Assembly (NCBI RefSeq): GCF_004361915.1
Contig: NZ_SNWP01000012.1
Location: forward strand, 124,001-188,000
DNA: 64,000 nt
DNA from: Sediminibacterium goheungense
Lineage (GTDB): Bacteria; Bacteroidota; Bacteroidia; Chitinophagales; Chitinophagaceae
Reading direction: 5' to 3'
A program made the translations under genes and the position numbers. The notes beneath the pieces are model-generated. The model was given only the letters and a program-made list of their open reading frames with translations. It did not search any database and was not told the origin of the DNA. This document shows, one piece after another, positions 51,942 to 60,649 of the stretch (its first letter is position 1; every line of letters starts with the position of its first letter).

Positions 51942-52103
51942 GTCTAACATCAGTTTAGCAAAAGTTAGGCTGACGAATTTCGTCCATTAACCGTAGGAAT
52001 TCTGACTCAGCTTCAGTAATTTGCCTTTAGCTAATCGATTTTTAATGGCTAAGCAAGCAGCAGAATATATTTCCCAACCTTCGCCAAGCCCTGAACGTTA
52101 GCT
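51942..52103 (+). other. attC-like recombination site
   Basis: The element starts with GTCTAAC (51942-51948, fits RYYYAAC) and ends with GTTAGCT (52097-52103, core-like). Between them, TTAGCAAAAGTTAGG (51955-51969) and CCCAACCTTCGCCAA (52073-52087) face each other with four A-C mismatches on this strand. On the bottom strand these become G-T pairs, as in attC sites that fold as bottom-strand DNA. CCATTAA (51984-51990) and TTAATGG (52042-52048) continue the stem. Length of about 160 nt is longer than most attC sites. No integrase gene was seen. Confidence 0.45.
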
Positions 52104-52128
52104 GCAACTCATATAGACCATCATCATT

Positions 52129-52884
52129 ATGACAGAGCAAGAATATTCAGAATCAGGAAACCCAATTTATCGATACGACGATAAAAAAGACAGAGAATTG
52201 CAACCAGCAATTGGTGATGGAGAAAATATAGAGGCAATTTCTAACCACATAGAAAATTGTGTTGGGAAAGTTGAAACAGTTTTTCACGAAATAGTTTCTG
52301 ACATTGTTCACATCGAAGTTCATTGGGTTAAGCCAACTGACAAGTTTCCGTTTCATACCTTAGTAACTTCAGGGATGAGTGATTTACCAATGACGATTCC
52401 TGATGGATACGACATAAACCAATACATAGAATTGTGTATTTTACTTCCTGAAAATTGGACAATAGATGGCACTGACTTTCAAACTATGGAAGAAGCTTTT
52501 CAAGATGAAAATAATTATTGGCCAGTTCGTTGGCTAAAAGCAATTGCAAGGTTTCCTCACGAATATGAAACATTTCTAGGTTATGGACATACAATACCAA
52601 ATGGGGAATTAGCAGCCCCGTTTTCTGAAAACACTAAATTGGGTTGTATGCTACTTTTGCCAAGTTTAAGTTTAGGTAATAATTTTTTTGAATTGAAAGT
52701 AAATGAAGAAAAGACAATTAATTTCTATTGTCTTTATCCGCTCTATAAAGAAGAGATGGATTTTAAATTAAAAAAGGGTACTGACGAGCTGATAAACAAA
52801 TTTGAAAAGTATAATATCAGAGATGTAGTAGATATCAATCGAAAAAATACATGTTTAAAAAAAGGATTTTTAGGAATGTGGTAA
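52129..52884 (+). CDS. suppressor of fused (SUFU) domain protein
   Basis: The 251-residue protein matches the bacterial SUFU family: FPFHTLVTSGMSDLPMTIP (about residues 74-92), YIELCILLPENW, WPVRWLKAIARFPHEYETFL (about 132-151), and a C-terminal LLLPSLSLG followed by FYCLYPLYKEEM. In bacteria such proteins are known as immunity proteins in polymorphic-toxin systems, but many are orphans. No toxin gene is adjacent. It starts 26 nt after the attC-like core and lies in an AT-rich island. Confidence 0.82.
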   Translation: MTEQEYSESGNPIYRYDDKKDRELQPAIGDGENIEAISNHIENCVGKVETVFHEIVSDIVHIEVHWVKPTDKFPFHTLVTSGMSDLPMTIPDGYDINQYIELCILLPENWTIDGTDFQTMEEAFQDENNYWPVRWLKAIARFPHEYETFLGYGHTIPNGELAAPFSENTKLGCMLLLPSLSLGNNFFELKVNEEKTINFYCLYPLYKEEMDFKLKKGTDELINKFEKYNIRDVVDINRKNTCLKKGFLGMW

Positions 52885-53097
52885 ATAGGCTTCAGTCACC
52901 ATAAAGATTTGCCACTAGGCTAGCGGACGGAATAACAATAATCAATTGTTCTACTATCAGCTAATATCGGGCTTGGCTGAATGCTATTTGCCTTTTAGTT
53001 GTTAACTTCAGTTTCAGTTGCCGGACGGACACAGCAATAATTCCATCACTCCGGCAAAATTCGAACTTTATTAGGAAGGCTAATTGATATTCTATTT
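52885..53097 (+). other. intergenic region with partial repeats of the attC-like region
   Basis: No gene. It shares ATTTGCCTTTTAG (52986-52998) with ATTTGCCTTTAG at 52019-52030. Two copies of a GGACGGA...CAATAAT segment are also present, near 52923 and 53024. A GCCGGA/TCCGGC hairpin lies near 53020-53063. I see no full core pair, so a second attC site is not supported. Confidence 0.35.
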
Positions 53098-54006
53098 ATG
53101 AAACAAATTTCGATATTCATTACCCTCCTTCTTCTTTCAGTCAGACTTTTAGGACAGGATAATTACTTTAGACAGACCTATGTATTTAACGGTTCAATTA
53201 GAACAGACAAAGGGCAAGAATTGAAAATCAACATGAATTTTTTGATTCTTCTTGACTCTACCATTGTAGGCTCTTATTATTACACGCCCAAAAATGGTTC
53301 TTTGAAATTAGTTGGGCACCTGAATTCGGACAATTCATTTATCCTTGCGGAAAGAAATGAAAGCGACAGCATTACTGGTTTTTTCAATGGAATACTAGCC
53401 AGTGACAAAAAATCAGCTTCCGGAGAATGGACTACTCCTTCGAGAGACAAAAGCTTCGACTTTTCGGTAAATATAATTGAAGAGAAATCATATTGGGACT
53501 ATATAAAGAAAAATAGAAGCCTATATGAATATTCTGACTTTGATTTAGTAATGAAGGAAAGTGATAAGGTTTTAAGCATAGATGTTGGAGACAAAGGGAT
53601 AGATAAGCTTCCTGTTGGGCTTGGCAAATTAAAAAGAATAGTTTCCTTTAATTTACTAGGCAATGATTTTACTTCTTTTCCATTAGTTCTTGCCCGCTTA
53701 ACTAGTTTAGAAGAGATATCTCTAAGTACCAATAAATTAACCGAAATTTCTACACAAATTAGGCGACTAAAAAATCTTCGGATTTTAATTATGAATAACA
53801 ATAAACTAGTTGAGTTGCCAAGGGAAATTGGGGAGTTGACAAATTTATTATATCTGGATATTGGAAACAATAAGCTTAAAAGTTTGCCTAAAGAAATTCA
53901 ATACTTGACAAATCTCCAAGAATTGCATATTGAGCGCAATGCACTTAATGAAAAAGAAAAACAACGTATAAAAAAACTACTTCCTAATTGCGTAATTCAC
54001 TTTTGA
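53098..54006 (+). CDS. secreted leucine-rich-repeat protein
   Basis: The 302-residue product has a signal peptide (to about residue 19, ending VRLLGQ), an N-terminal beta-rich domain (20-130), and about five leucine-rich repeats (about 165-285) of the type LTSLEEISLSTNKLTEI, LKNLRILIMNNNKLVEL, LTNLLYLDIGNNKLKSL, LTNLQELHIERNAL. It is likely exported and used in protein binding. AT-rich like its two neighbours and also on the plus strand. Possibly the last gene of a mobile island. Confidence 0.8.
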   Translation: MKQISIFITLLLLSVRLLGQDNYFRQTYVFNGSIRTDKGQELKINMNFLILLDSTIVGSYYYTPKNGSLKLVGHLNSDNSFILAERNESDSITGFFNGILASDKKSASGEWTTPSRDKSFDFSVNIIEEKSYWDYIKKNRSLYEYSDFDLVMKESDKVLSIDVGDKGIDKLPVGLGKLKRIVSFNLLGNDFTSFPLVLARLTSLEEISLSTNKLTEISTQIRRLKNLRILIMNNNKLVELPREIGELTNLLYLDIGNNKLKSLPKEIQYLTNLQELHIERNALNEKEKQRIKKLLPNCVIHF

Positions 54007-54076
54007 CAAATCCAGTGTTGCTGTGGACTCCCACTTGAACTTGCCCATTCAATGTTATCCCTAATGCACATTCCCC

Positions 54077-55663
54077 TTACTGCAGTTTCTTCCCCGTTTT
54101 ATCAATATAAAACACATCATTCCCTTTTTTAACCTGCGCTTTGCCATTGATAAAATCATCTGCATCATCGAACTGGGGGGCAATTACTTCCTTGCCGTCT
54201 ACATCCACAAACCCGATTTTGTTGTTCAGTAAAACGGCACACATGCCTTCTGAATAACCAAAAATATTATCGTATTTAACAGGGATCAGGATTTTACCAT
54301 CATTGGCAATGAGTCCGATTTTCTGGTTGAGTGCGGCAATTACGCATTCTGATTGTTTGGCATTGACCAGGGTATCATATTTTACCTCGGTAATTTCACG
54401 GCCCTTATCGTTTACCATGCCCCATTTATTGTCGATTCTCACAAAACTCCGTCCCTCAACCGGAGAATAGATCTGTGTATATTTTGCAGGCGTGATTTCA
54501 GTAAAAGTCTCTGAGAAAAAACCGTGCTTGCCATTCTGTTTAAACCATAACAATGGTTTTGATTCGTCCATCCTTGAGATGTATTCATATTTCATCGGGA
54601 TTTTCACTTCATTGTTTTTATTGATGGCACCAAAAAAATTACCCGTTCTTACATAAGCGATTCCACCCACAAAGGAAGAACCATATTCATAGGAGGGAGC
54701 AATCACGTCTTTCCCGTTCTGATCGATCCAGCCATATAGGTTATTCACTTTCACATTGTACAATCCATCCGATAAAGGTTCAACACGATCGTATTTTAAG
54801 GGGGCAACCACTTTGCCGGTTTTGTCGATTCTACCCACTTGGGTACCCTGCCTCACCATACAGGTGCCGTCTTTATCAAAACCGAATACACGGTCGTATA
54901 CCAATGGAATCACTTCTTTACCCGTTTTATCAATGAATCCCCATTTACCGTTCCAGGTAACCCTGCAAAGGCCACCTACAAATTTATATCCTTCAGATGC
55001 AATGCTATACCTGGCGGGCACTACTTCCTTACCTTCCGTATTCAGCACACCCATCATACCATTTTTTTGCATGGTGGCCAGGCCTTCGTTGAAGGAGTTG
55101 ATTTCGTCGTATATGGGAGCTGTTAGTTCCCTTCCGTTTATAGAGAGTAGTCCGTATTTCTTTTTGGAATCTTTGTATTCATAATACATACGCAATACAG
55201 CGTCTACCTGATCGTTATAGGTCTTTTTAATTTCTTCATATTTTATGGGTGTAATTTCTTTTCCCTGTGTATTGATAAGTCCCCATTTATTATTCATCCT
55301 TACTTCTGCTACGCCATTGCTGAAGTCTCTGGTCATCTCATATGTAAAGGTCGTAAGCTCTTTTCCGTTTACATCAATAAAACCATATTTGTGTAACCAA
55401 TAGTAGCCTGTTTTAGCAGGTGCAAATGCCAGGTTGGAATTGTCAACGGTTTTTAATTCAGAAATATATGCGGTAATAAATCCATCATGATATTCATTGC
55501 CCAGCCAGTCATATTTCGCAGGAGCCACAATATTACCATTTGCATTCACGATACCATATTTTTCTTTACCATCAACTGTCTTCGTAAAAACACGGTAGCC
55601 ATCCTGGGCGTAGGAGCAGAATGCCATCCAGCAGCAAACAAAGAAGGTGAATATTTTTTTCAT
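54077..55663 (-). CDS. secreted WG-repeat protein
   Basis: The 528-residue protein has a signal peptide (ending FCSYAQ) and about twelve WG repeats across the mature part: motifs such as WGLINTQGKEI, WGFIDKTGKEV, YGWIDQNGKDV, WGMVNDKGREI and IGFVDVDGKEV occur every 40-50 residues. WG repeats are beta-hairpin units whose function is unclear in Bacteroidota envelope proteins. It is convergent to the LRR gene with about 70 nt between. Confidence 0.9.
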   Translation of the reverse strand: MKKIFTFFVCCWMAFCSYAQDGYRVFTKTVDGKEKYGIVNANGNIVAPAKYDWLGNEYHDGFITAYISELKTVDNSNLAFAPAKTGYYWLHKYGFIDVNGKELTTFTYEMTRDFSNGVAEVRMNNKWGLINTQGKEITPIKYEEIKKTYNDQVDAVLRMYYEYKDSKKKYGLLSINGRELTAPIYDEINSFNEGLATMQKNGMMGVLNTEGKEVVPARYSIASEGYKFVGGLCRVTWNGKWGFIDKTGKEVIPLVYDRVFGFDKDGTCMVRQGTQVGRIDKTGKVVAPLKYDRVEPLSDGLYNVKVNNLYGWIDQNGKDVIAPSYEYGSSFVGGIAYVRTGNFFGAINKNNEVKIPMKYEYISRMDESKPLLWFKQNGKHGFFSETFTEITPAKYTQIYSPVEGRSFVRIDNKWGMVNDKGREITEVKYDTLVNAKQSECVIAALNQKIGLIANDGKILIPVKYDNIFGYSEGMCAVLLNNKIGFVDVDGKEVIAPQFDDADDFINGKAQVKKGNDVFYIDKTGKKLQ

Positions 55664-55713
55664 GGGTTATATATTTAGTACGGATGATAAAATGTTTGGA
55701 ACCTGCAAACAGG

Positions 55714-55887
55714 TTATTCTTCTTCCTGTTCAATTTTATCGGCAGCCAATGGCTCTGTGCCGTTCATGAAGCTGATAGTGGGTATTTTTCCGGTAAGGTA
55801 GAGGTATAATGCTTTTGCGTTGAGGTAATCGTGACTGAAGAGCGTGGCTATAGCAGCAGGCTCTCTGGATATCGGTGTTGTTTCCAT
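55714..55887 (-). CDS. small conserved-looking protein of unknown function
   Basis: The 57-residue ORF starts METTPISREPAAIATLFSHD and ends in an acidic tail (ADKIEQEEE). It has balanced composition and no low complexity, and lies alone between the WG protein and etfA. Support is its coding-like composition only; no promoter box was found. Function unknown. Confidence 0.45.
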   Translation of the reverse strand: METTPISREPAAIATLFSHDYLNAKALYLYLTGKIPTISFMNGTEPLAADKIEQEEE

Positions 55888-56074
55888 AAATAACAATGCC
55901 TTTCTGTTGAATAAGTATCCGGATCATTAATGCGGACGTTAAACAATCAATATTAGTATTATTCTTTTTCTTTTCTTTTTTCGAATGAAAGAAAATGAGG
56001 TTGACCATTCATTTTACTTAATTCTCGGTATGGTTATTACCTGTTGATGGCATTGCAGAAGTGACAATGGCAAT

Positions 56075-56106
56075 AAAAAAAGGACCAGTTGTTAGCTGGC
56101 CCTTTT
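56075..56106 (-). terminator. terminator after etfA
   Basis: On the minus strand, AAAAGGGCCAG pairs with CTGGTCCTTTT (one mismatch) around a 7-nt loop, followed by T-rich sequence. It lies about 20 nt after the etfA stop. Confidence 0.75.
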
Positions 56107-56126
56107 CGAATCATATATGACAGAAT

Positions 56127-57089
56127 TTATTTCGCTTTCATCTTCTTTATTTCTTCCGTCAACTTCGGTACCACTTCAAACGCATCACCCACAATACCAT
56201 AATCCGCAGCTTTGAAGAAAGGTGCTTCAGGATCTTTGTTGATCACCACAATGATCTTACTGCGGTTCACACCGGCGAGGTGCTGAATGGCACCCGATAT
56301 ACCGATCGCGATATATAAATTCGGCGCTACCTGTACACCTGTTTGTCCTACGTGTTCATGATGTGGTCTCCAGTGCGCATCACCCACGGGGCGGCTACAG
56401 GCGGTGGCAGCACCCAGTTCCTTCGCAAGATCGAGCAGGATACCCCAGTTTTCCGGTCCTTTTAAACCACGGCCTCCACTTACTACAATTTCCGCTTCGG
56501 TTAAGGGTATTTCTCCACTTACTTTATTTACGGCTGTTACTTTTACTTTAGGAGCATCTACTGCAATAGAAAGCTGGCTAACTTCCGCAGTGCCTTCTCC
56601 GGCGATGGTTGTATAACTGTTAGGGTTCAGGGAAATTACTTTTACAGGAGAGCTGATGCTTACATTGGCAAAAGCCTTACCTGAGAAAACGGTTTTCTTC
56701 ACCACAAAACCATTGCTGGTATCGGGCAGGGCGCAGGCACCGGCAACGAGTCCGGCTTTCAAACGCACAGCCACACGACCCGCGATGGCCTTACCTGTCT
56801 GGGTATGAGAAATCACCACTACAGTAGCACCACTTGCGGTAGCGGCTTCTGCAATCACTTTGGCATATACCTGTGCATCGAGGTGGTTCAGGCTTTCATT
56901 GTTTACCTGGTGTACTTTTTTCACGCCGTATTTACCCAGTGCTGCAAGGTCGTCGCTTACGGTGCCCAGTACCAGTGCTTCGGCAGTAGTACCTGTTTGT
57001 TCGGCAATTTTAGCACCATAGGTAAGCGCTTCAAAAGAGGCTTTTTTGATATGGCCCTCAGAATGATCTACAAATATTAAAACAGACAT
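56127..57089 (-). CDS. etfA: electron transfer flavoprotein alpha subunit
   Basis: The 320-residue alpha subunit binds FAD and passes electrons from acyl-CoA dehydrogenases. The C-terminal FAD domain shows GGRGLKGPENW, GQTGVQVAPNLYIAIGISGA and the conserved INKDPEAPFFKAADYGIVGD. It forms a heterodimer with EtfB, encoded 37 nt upstream on the same strand. Followed by a terminator at 56075. Confidence 0.95.
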   Translation of the reverse strand: MSVLIFVDHSEGHIKKASFEALTYGAKIAEQTGTTAEALVLGTVSDDLAALGKYGVKKVHQVNNESLNHLDAQVYAKVIAEAATASGATVVVISHTQTGKAIAGRVAVRLKAGLVAGACALPDTSNGFVVKKTVFSGKAFANVSISSPVKVISLNPNSYTTIAGEGTAEVSQLSIAVDAPKVKVTAVNKVSGEIPLTEAEIVVSGGRGLKGPENWGILLDLAKELGAATACSRPVGDAHWRPHHEHVGQTGVQVAPNLYIAIGISGAIQHLAGVNRSKIIVVINKDPEAPFFKAADYGIVGDAFEVVPKLTEEIKKMKAK

Positions 57090-57126
57090 TTCTTTTCTTT
57101 TTTAAGATGGTTGAATGCAATGCTTA

Positions 57127-57867
57127 TCAGATTGCTTTGGCTTCTTCGTGTAACAATCTTACCAGTTCACCTACGTTATCAGGACTTACCAGTTTCACAC
57201 CTGCTTTGGCCGGTGGTAATTCAAAACTTACAATAGAGGTAAGGGTATCTGTGGCAGCAGGCTCCACTACTTTCAATGGTTTGGTACGTGCGGCCATAAT
57301 ACCACGCATATTGGGTATGCGCTGTTCGGCAACACCTTTCTGGCAGCTTACTACAGCTGGTAATGCCAGTTCTGCTACTTCTTCACCACCTTCAATTTCA
57401 CGGGTAACAGTGGCAGTAGTGCCATTCAGTTCGAATTTAGTAGCCAGTGAAATATAGGGTACATCTAATAATTCGGCAACCATGGCACCAATCGAGGAAC
57501 CATTGTAATCAATGGTTTCTTTACCGGTAAACACAAGATCATAACCATCTTTCGCAATAGCGGCAATCTGCGAAGCAATAAAATAACTGTCGCTGCCATC
57601 TGCATTTACACGAATGGCTTCATCACCACCTAATGCCAATGCCTTACGGATAATCGGCTCTGCATCTGCACCACCCACCGTTACCAGGTGAACAGTAGTA
57701 GCAGGATCTTTTTCTTTTAACTCAATGGCCCTTACCAATGAATACCATTCATCATAAGGATTGATGATCCACTGAACACCATTTTCATCGAATTTGCTGT
57801 TACCATCGGTGAAAGCAATTTTGGATGTAGTGTCGGGCGTCTTACTTACACAAACCAGAATTTTCAT
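57127..57867 (-). CDS. etfB: electron transfer flavoprotein beta subunit
   Basis: The 246-residue beta subunit binds AMP structurally. It starts MKILVCVSKTPDTTSKIAFT and shows the family segments VQWIINPYDEWYSLVRAIEL and TGKETIDYNGSSIGAMVAEL. ATG 57867 is preferred; the longer reading adds nine residues without family match. First gene of etfBA, divergent from the TPR gene across a nested heptamer repeat. Confidence 0.95.
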   Translation of the reverse strand: MKILVCVSKTPDTTSKIAFTDGNSKFDENGVQWIINPYDEWYSLVRAIELKEKDPATTVHLVTVGGADAEPIIRKALALGGDEAIRVNADGSDSYFIASQIAAIAKDGYDLVFTGKETIDYNGSSIGAMVAELLDVPYISLATKFELNGTTATVTREIEGGEEVAELALPAVVSCQKGVAEQRIPNMRGIMAARTKPLKVVEPAATDTLTSIVSFELPPAKAGVKLVSPDNVGELVRLLHEEAKAI

Positions 57868-58000
57868 ATGTAATAGTAGGTTTTGATGCGACAATTAGTT
57901 GTCTATGCAACTATTTAACAAATATAGGAAGCTTTTGTTTCCGGCAAAGGTTCGGATAAATTTTTTAACAGTGGAAATTTTTAGCGAGCATATAGCAGAG

Positions 58001-58170
58001 GGTGAATGGTCAATGGTGAATTGTGAATGGCGCGTATGGGTTATGGCTAATGGCGGATAGCTGATAGCGGATAGGTTATGGCTAATAGTGAGGACTGTAA
58101 ACCGGGCTCTTTCCATAGGCTATAACCTATAAGCCATATGCTATTCACCATTGACCATTCACGATTCACA
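58001..58170. repeat. nested inverted heptamer repeats between divergent genes
   Basis: The outer pair (58001-58030 and 58143-58170) consists of GGTGAAT/GGTCAAT units and their complement. The inner pair (58034-58088 and 58114-58140) consists of GGCTAAT/GGATAG units and ATAACCT/ATAAGCC. Two distinct families are arranged one inside the other. Confidence 0.75.
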
Positions 58171-58182
58171 ACACCAAGGCGT

Positions 58183-58190
58183 TATCTTTG
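58183..58190 (+). promoter_or_regulatory. -7 box of the TPR gene, 4 nt from start codon
   Basis: TATCTTTG fits TAnnTTTG and ends 4 nt before ATG 58195; it argues against an upstream in-frame ATG at 58138. Confidence 0.5.
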
Positions 58191-58194
58191 TGCC

Positions 58195-58506
58195 ATGGAG
58201 CGAATCACCCGTATACTGGCATTCCTGGAACAGAACCCGAAGGATAATTTTCTGCGGCATGCACTGGCATTGGAATATATAAAAACAGGGAAACTGGAAG
58301 AAGCGAGAAGCCTGTTTGAAGCGGTACTTACCGATTCGCCCGACTATGTAGGTTCTTATTACCACCTGGCCAAATTACTGGAGCAATTACAGCAAACAGA
58401 TCTGGCTATTCAATGGTATGAAAAAGGCATGGAAGCTGCCAAGGCAGCAGGAGATAACCATGCGCTAAATGAACTGAGAGCAGCGTATGAGGACCTGATT
58501 TATTGA
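58195..58506 (+). CDS. tetratricopeptide-repeat protein
   Basis: The 103-residue cytosolic protein has about two and a half TPR units: LRHALALEYIKTGKLEEARS (about 21-40), VGSYYHLAKLLEQLQQTDLA (about 53-72) and a third helix pair with NELRAAYEDL. Such small TPR proteins act as scaffolds. Start at ATG 58195, since an upstream ATG lies inside the repeat. The TGA stop is followed at once by a heptamer repeat. Confidence 0.8.
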   Translation: MERITRILAFLEQNPKDNFLRHALALEYIKTGKLEEARSLFEAVLTDSPDYVGSYYHLAKLLEQLQQTDLAIQWYEKGMEAAKAAGDNHALNELRAAYEDLIY

Positions 58507-58580
58507 TGGCTGATGTCTGATCGCTGATGTAGGATATATATTTTTACAAATCAGACATCAGCGATCAGACATCAGACATG
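58504..58580. repeat. inverted CTGATGT/CTGATCG heptamer repeat
   Basis: Left arm 58504-58534 (GCTGATG, TCTGATC units) starts at the TPR stop. The right arm 58549-58580 is its complement (ACATCAG, GATCAGA). Convergent-gene boundary with the small basic protein gene. Confidence 0.75.
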
Positions 58581-58584
58581 TTCC

Positions 58585-58740
58585 TCAACTGCCTCTCGAT
58601 CCCCCGGTTTTAATGGGTTTTTTGGCAACACCTACGGCTTTGGTGCCGGGTTTGCTGATGAATTTAGAAGCCTGTGCAGCATTTTTTGAACCCGCAGCAC
58701 CCGCTTTTCCGGCTTTCTTGTTATTTACAGGTAATCCCAT
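58585..58740 (-). CDS. small basic Ala/Gly/Lys-rich protein
   Basis: A 51-codon ORF (MGLPVNNKKAGKAGAAGSKN and on, ending KTGGSRGS) on the minus strand. The product is rich in Lys, Ala and Gly with no acidic residues, so strongly basic. A TATATTTG -7 box lies 15 nt upstream (58756-58763), which supports real expression. It may bind nucleic acid or ribosomes (inference). Family not recognised. Confidence 0.6.
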   Translation of the reverse strand: MGLPVNNKKAGKAGAAGSKNAAQASKFISKPGTKAVGVAKKPIKTGGSRGS

Positions 58741-58755
58741 ATAATTCGTTTTACT

Positions 58756-58763
58756 CAAATATA
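58756..58763 (-). promoter_or_regulatory. -7 box of the small basic protein gene
   Basis: TATATTTG on the minus strand fits TAnnTTTG, 15 nt before ATG 58740. Confidence 0.5.
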
Positions 58764-58777
58764 AGCAAAGAGAGGGA

Positions 58778-58871
58778 TCTTTGATTTTTTGATCTTTGAT
58801 TTTCTGATTTATTAAAGCTTGATTATTGTAAAGAACCAGGATCAGGAATTCAAAGAATCAAAAAATCAAAC
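58778..58871. repeat. inverted TTTGATT heptamer repeat
   Basis: Left arm 58778-58812 (TTTGATT, TTTGATC units) and right arm 58838-58871 (AATCAAA, GAATCAA units) are imperfect complements. Same family as 26178-26253. It lies upstream of hutU and overlaps the long upstream reading of that ORF. Confidence 0.7.
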
Positions 58872-58908
58872 ATTATTTCTGTACTTTCCCGCCCTAAAAT
58901 TGTTTGCT

Positions 58909-60579
58909 ATGTCTGCCACAAAGACCTACGATTTTGCGAAATATAAAACACCTGTTGGTACAGTATTAAACTGTAAGGGATGGATACAGGAAGCTGCTTT
59001 GCGTATGTTGCTGAACAACCTGGATCCAGCGGTGGCAGAAAGACCGGAAGACCTGATTGTATATGGAGGAAGGGGAAAAGCTGCCCGCAACATCGAAAGT
59101 CTGGATCTGATTATTCAATCACTCAAAAAGCTGGAGAATGATGAAACCCTGCTCATACAGAGCGGAAAGCCTGTTGGTATACTGAAAACGCATACAGATG
59201 CGCCCCGGGTTTTGTTATCTAATTCCCAACTGGTTCCCAACTGGGCCAACTGGAAACATTTTACCGAACTGGAACAAAAGGGACTGATGATGTATGGACA
59301 GATGACAGCCGGCTCCTGGATTTATATTGGTTCGCAGGGTATTGTTCAGGGTACTTACGAAACATTTGCAGCCGTTGCCGATAAACATTTCAACGGCTCT
59401 TTAAAAGGCACATTGAGTGTTACGGCCGGACTAGGTGGTATGGGTGGCGCACAACCATTGGCCATTACCATGTGCGACGGTGTGGCACTTTGTGCAGAAG
59501 TAGAAGAGTGGCGCATCGATAAAAGACTGGAAACAAAATACCTGGATCTGAAATTCACGGATATTGATGAAGCTATCGACAGGGCCGTTGCGGCCAAACA
59601 AAATGGAGAAAGACTCAGTATCGGCGTTTTGTCGAATGCCGTACAGCTGCTGGAAAGATTGATAGAGAGAAATATTCAGGTGGATGTATTGACCGATCAG
59701 ACCTCGGCACACGACCCTTTAATTGGTTATATACCACATACACTGGATAACCATGCAGCCAATGCGCTCAGGCAAAAAGATCCGGATGCCTATATCGGAT
59801 TGGCTTATGACAGTATGAAACGGCATGTAGAACTGATGCTGGCCTTGCAGCAGTCCGGTGCCATTACGTTTGATTATGGCAATAATCTTCGTGCAAGGGC
59901 GCAGGAACATGGACTGAAAAATGCCTTTGATTTCCCCGGCTTTGTTCCGGCATATATACGACCACTTTTCTGTGAGGGGAAAGGGCCTTTCAGATGGGCA
60001 GCATTGAGTGGTGATCCTGCTGATATTGCCGTAACAGATGAGCTCATTATGCAACTCTTCCCGGAAAACAAATCGATGTTACGCTGGATGAAAATGGCGA
60101 AGGAAAGAATTGCCTTTCAGGGTTTGCCGGCACGTATCTGCTGGCTCGGACAGGGTGAACGTGAAAAAGCCGGACTGGCATTTAATGAACTGGTGAGAAC
60201 CGGAAAAGTAAAAGCACCCATCGTTATTGGTCGTGACCATTTAGATACCGGCTCGGTGGCCTCGCCCAACAGAGAAACAGAAGCCATGCTCGATGGGAGT
60301 GATGCTGTTGCCGACTGGCCCATTCTCAATGCACTGGTTAACACTGCCGGTGGTGCCAGTTGGGTTAGCTTACACCATGGTGGCGGTGTAGGTATGGGGT
60401 ACAGTATTCATGCCGGTATGGTAATTGTTGCCGATGGAACGGAAGCGGCTGCACAAAGACTGTCACGCGTATTACGCAATGATCCGGGTATGGGTGTTAT
60501 CAGACATGCAGATGCAGGATATGAACTGGCCAAAGAAACCTTACATAAGCACAACCTGAACTTGGATGGGCAGGATTAA
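58909..60579 (+). CDS. hutU: urocanate hydratase
   Basis: Second step of histidine breakdown, urocanate to imidazolone propionate. The 556-residue protein starts [18 protein letters not shown] and has the NAD-binding region ([17 protein letters not shown], about 170), the conserved [15 protein letters not shown] with the active-site Cys, and [16 protein letters not shown] near the C-terminus. Length equals the family's (about 555). ATG 58909 is chosen; the upstream extension lies in repeat DNA. No hutH, hutI or hutG is adjacent. Confidence 0.95.
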   Translation: MSATKTYDFAKYKTPVGTVLNCKGWIQEAALRMLLNNLDPAVAERPEDLIVYGGRGKAARNIESLDLIIQSLKKLENDETLLIQSGKPVGILKTHTDAPRVLLSNSQLVPNWANWKHFTELEQKGLMMYGQMTAGSWIYIGSQGIVQGTYETFAAVADKHFNGSLKGTLSVTAGLGGMGGAQPLAITMCDGVALCAEVEEWRIDKRLETKYLDLKFTDIDEAIDRAVAAKQNGERLSIGVLSNAVQLLERLIERNIQVDVLTDQTSAHDPLIGYIPHTLDNHAANALRQKDPDAYIGLAYDSMKRHVELMLALQQSGAITFDYGNNLRARAQEHGLKNAFDFPGFVPAYIRPLFCEGKGPFRWAALSGDPADIAVTDELIMQLFPENKSMLRWMKMAKERIAFQGLPARICWLGQGEREKAGLAFNELVRTGKVKAPIVIGRDHLDTGSVASPNRETEAMLDGSDAVADWPILNALVNTAGGASWVSLHHGGGVGMGYSIHAGMVIVADGTEAAAQRLSRVLRNDPGMGVIRHADAGYELAKETLHKHNLNLDGQD

Positions 60580-60649
60580 GAAGATATACAGGATCGTATG
60601 ATTGACGTTGTAGGAGGAGCAGGGAGAACATCATAATGATCTCTTTCTG

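Noticed and set aside
55736..56008. 90-residue minus-strand ORF near etfA
   Set aside because: Overlaps the more protein-like 57-residue ORF in another frame and has biased composition.
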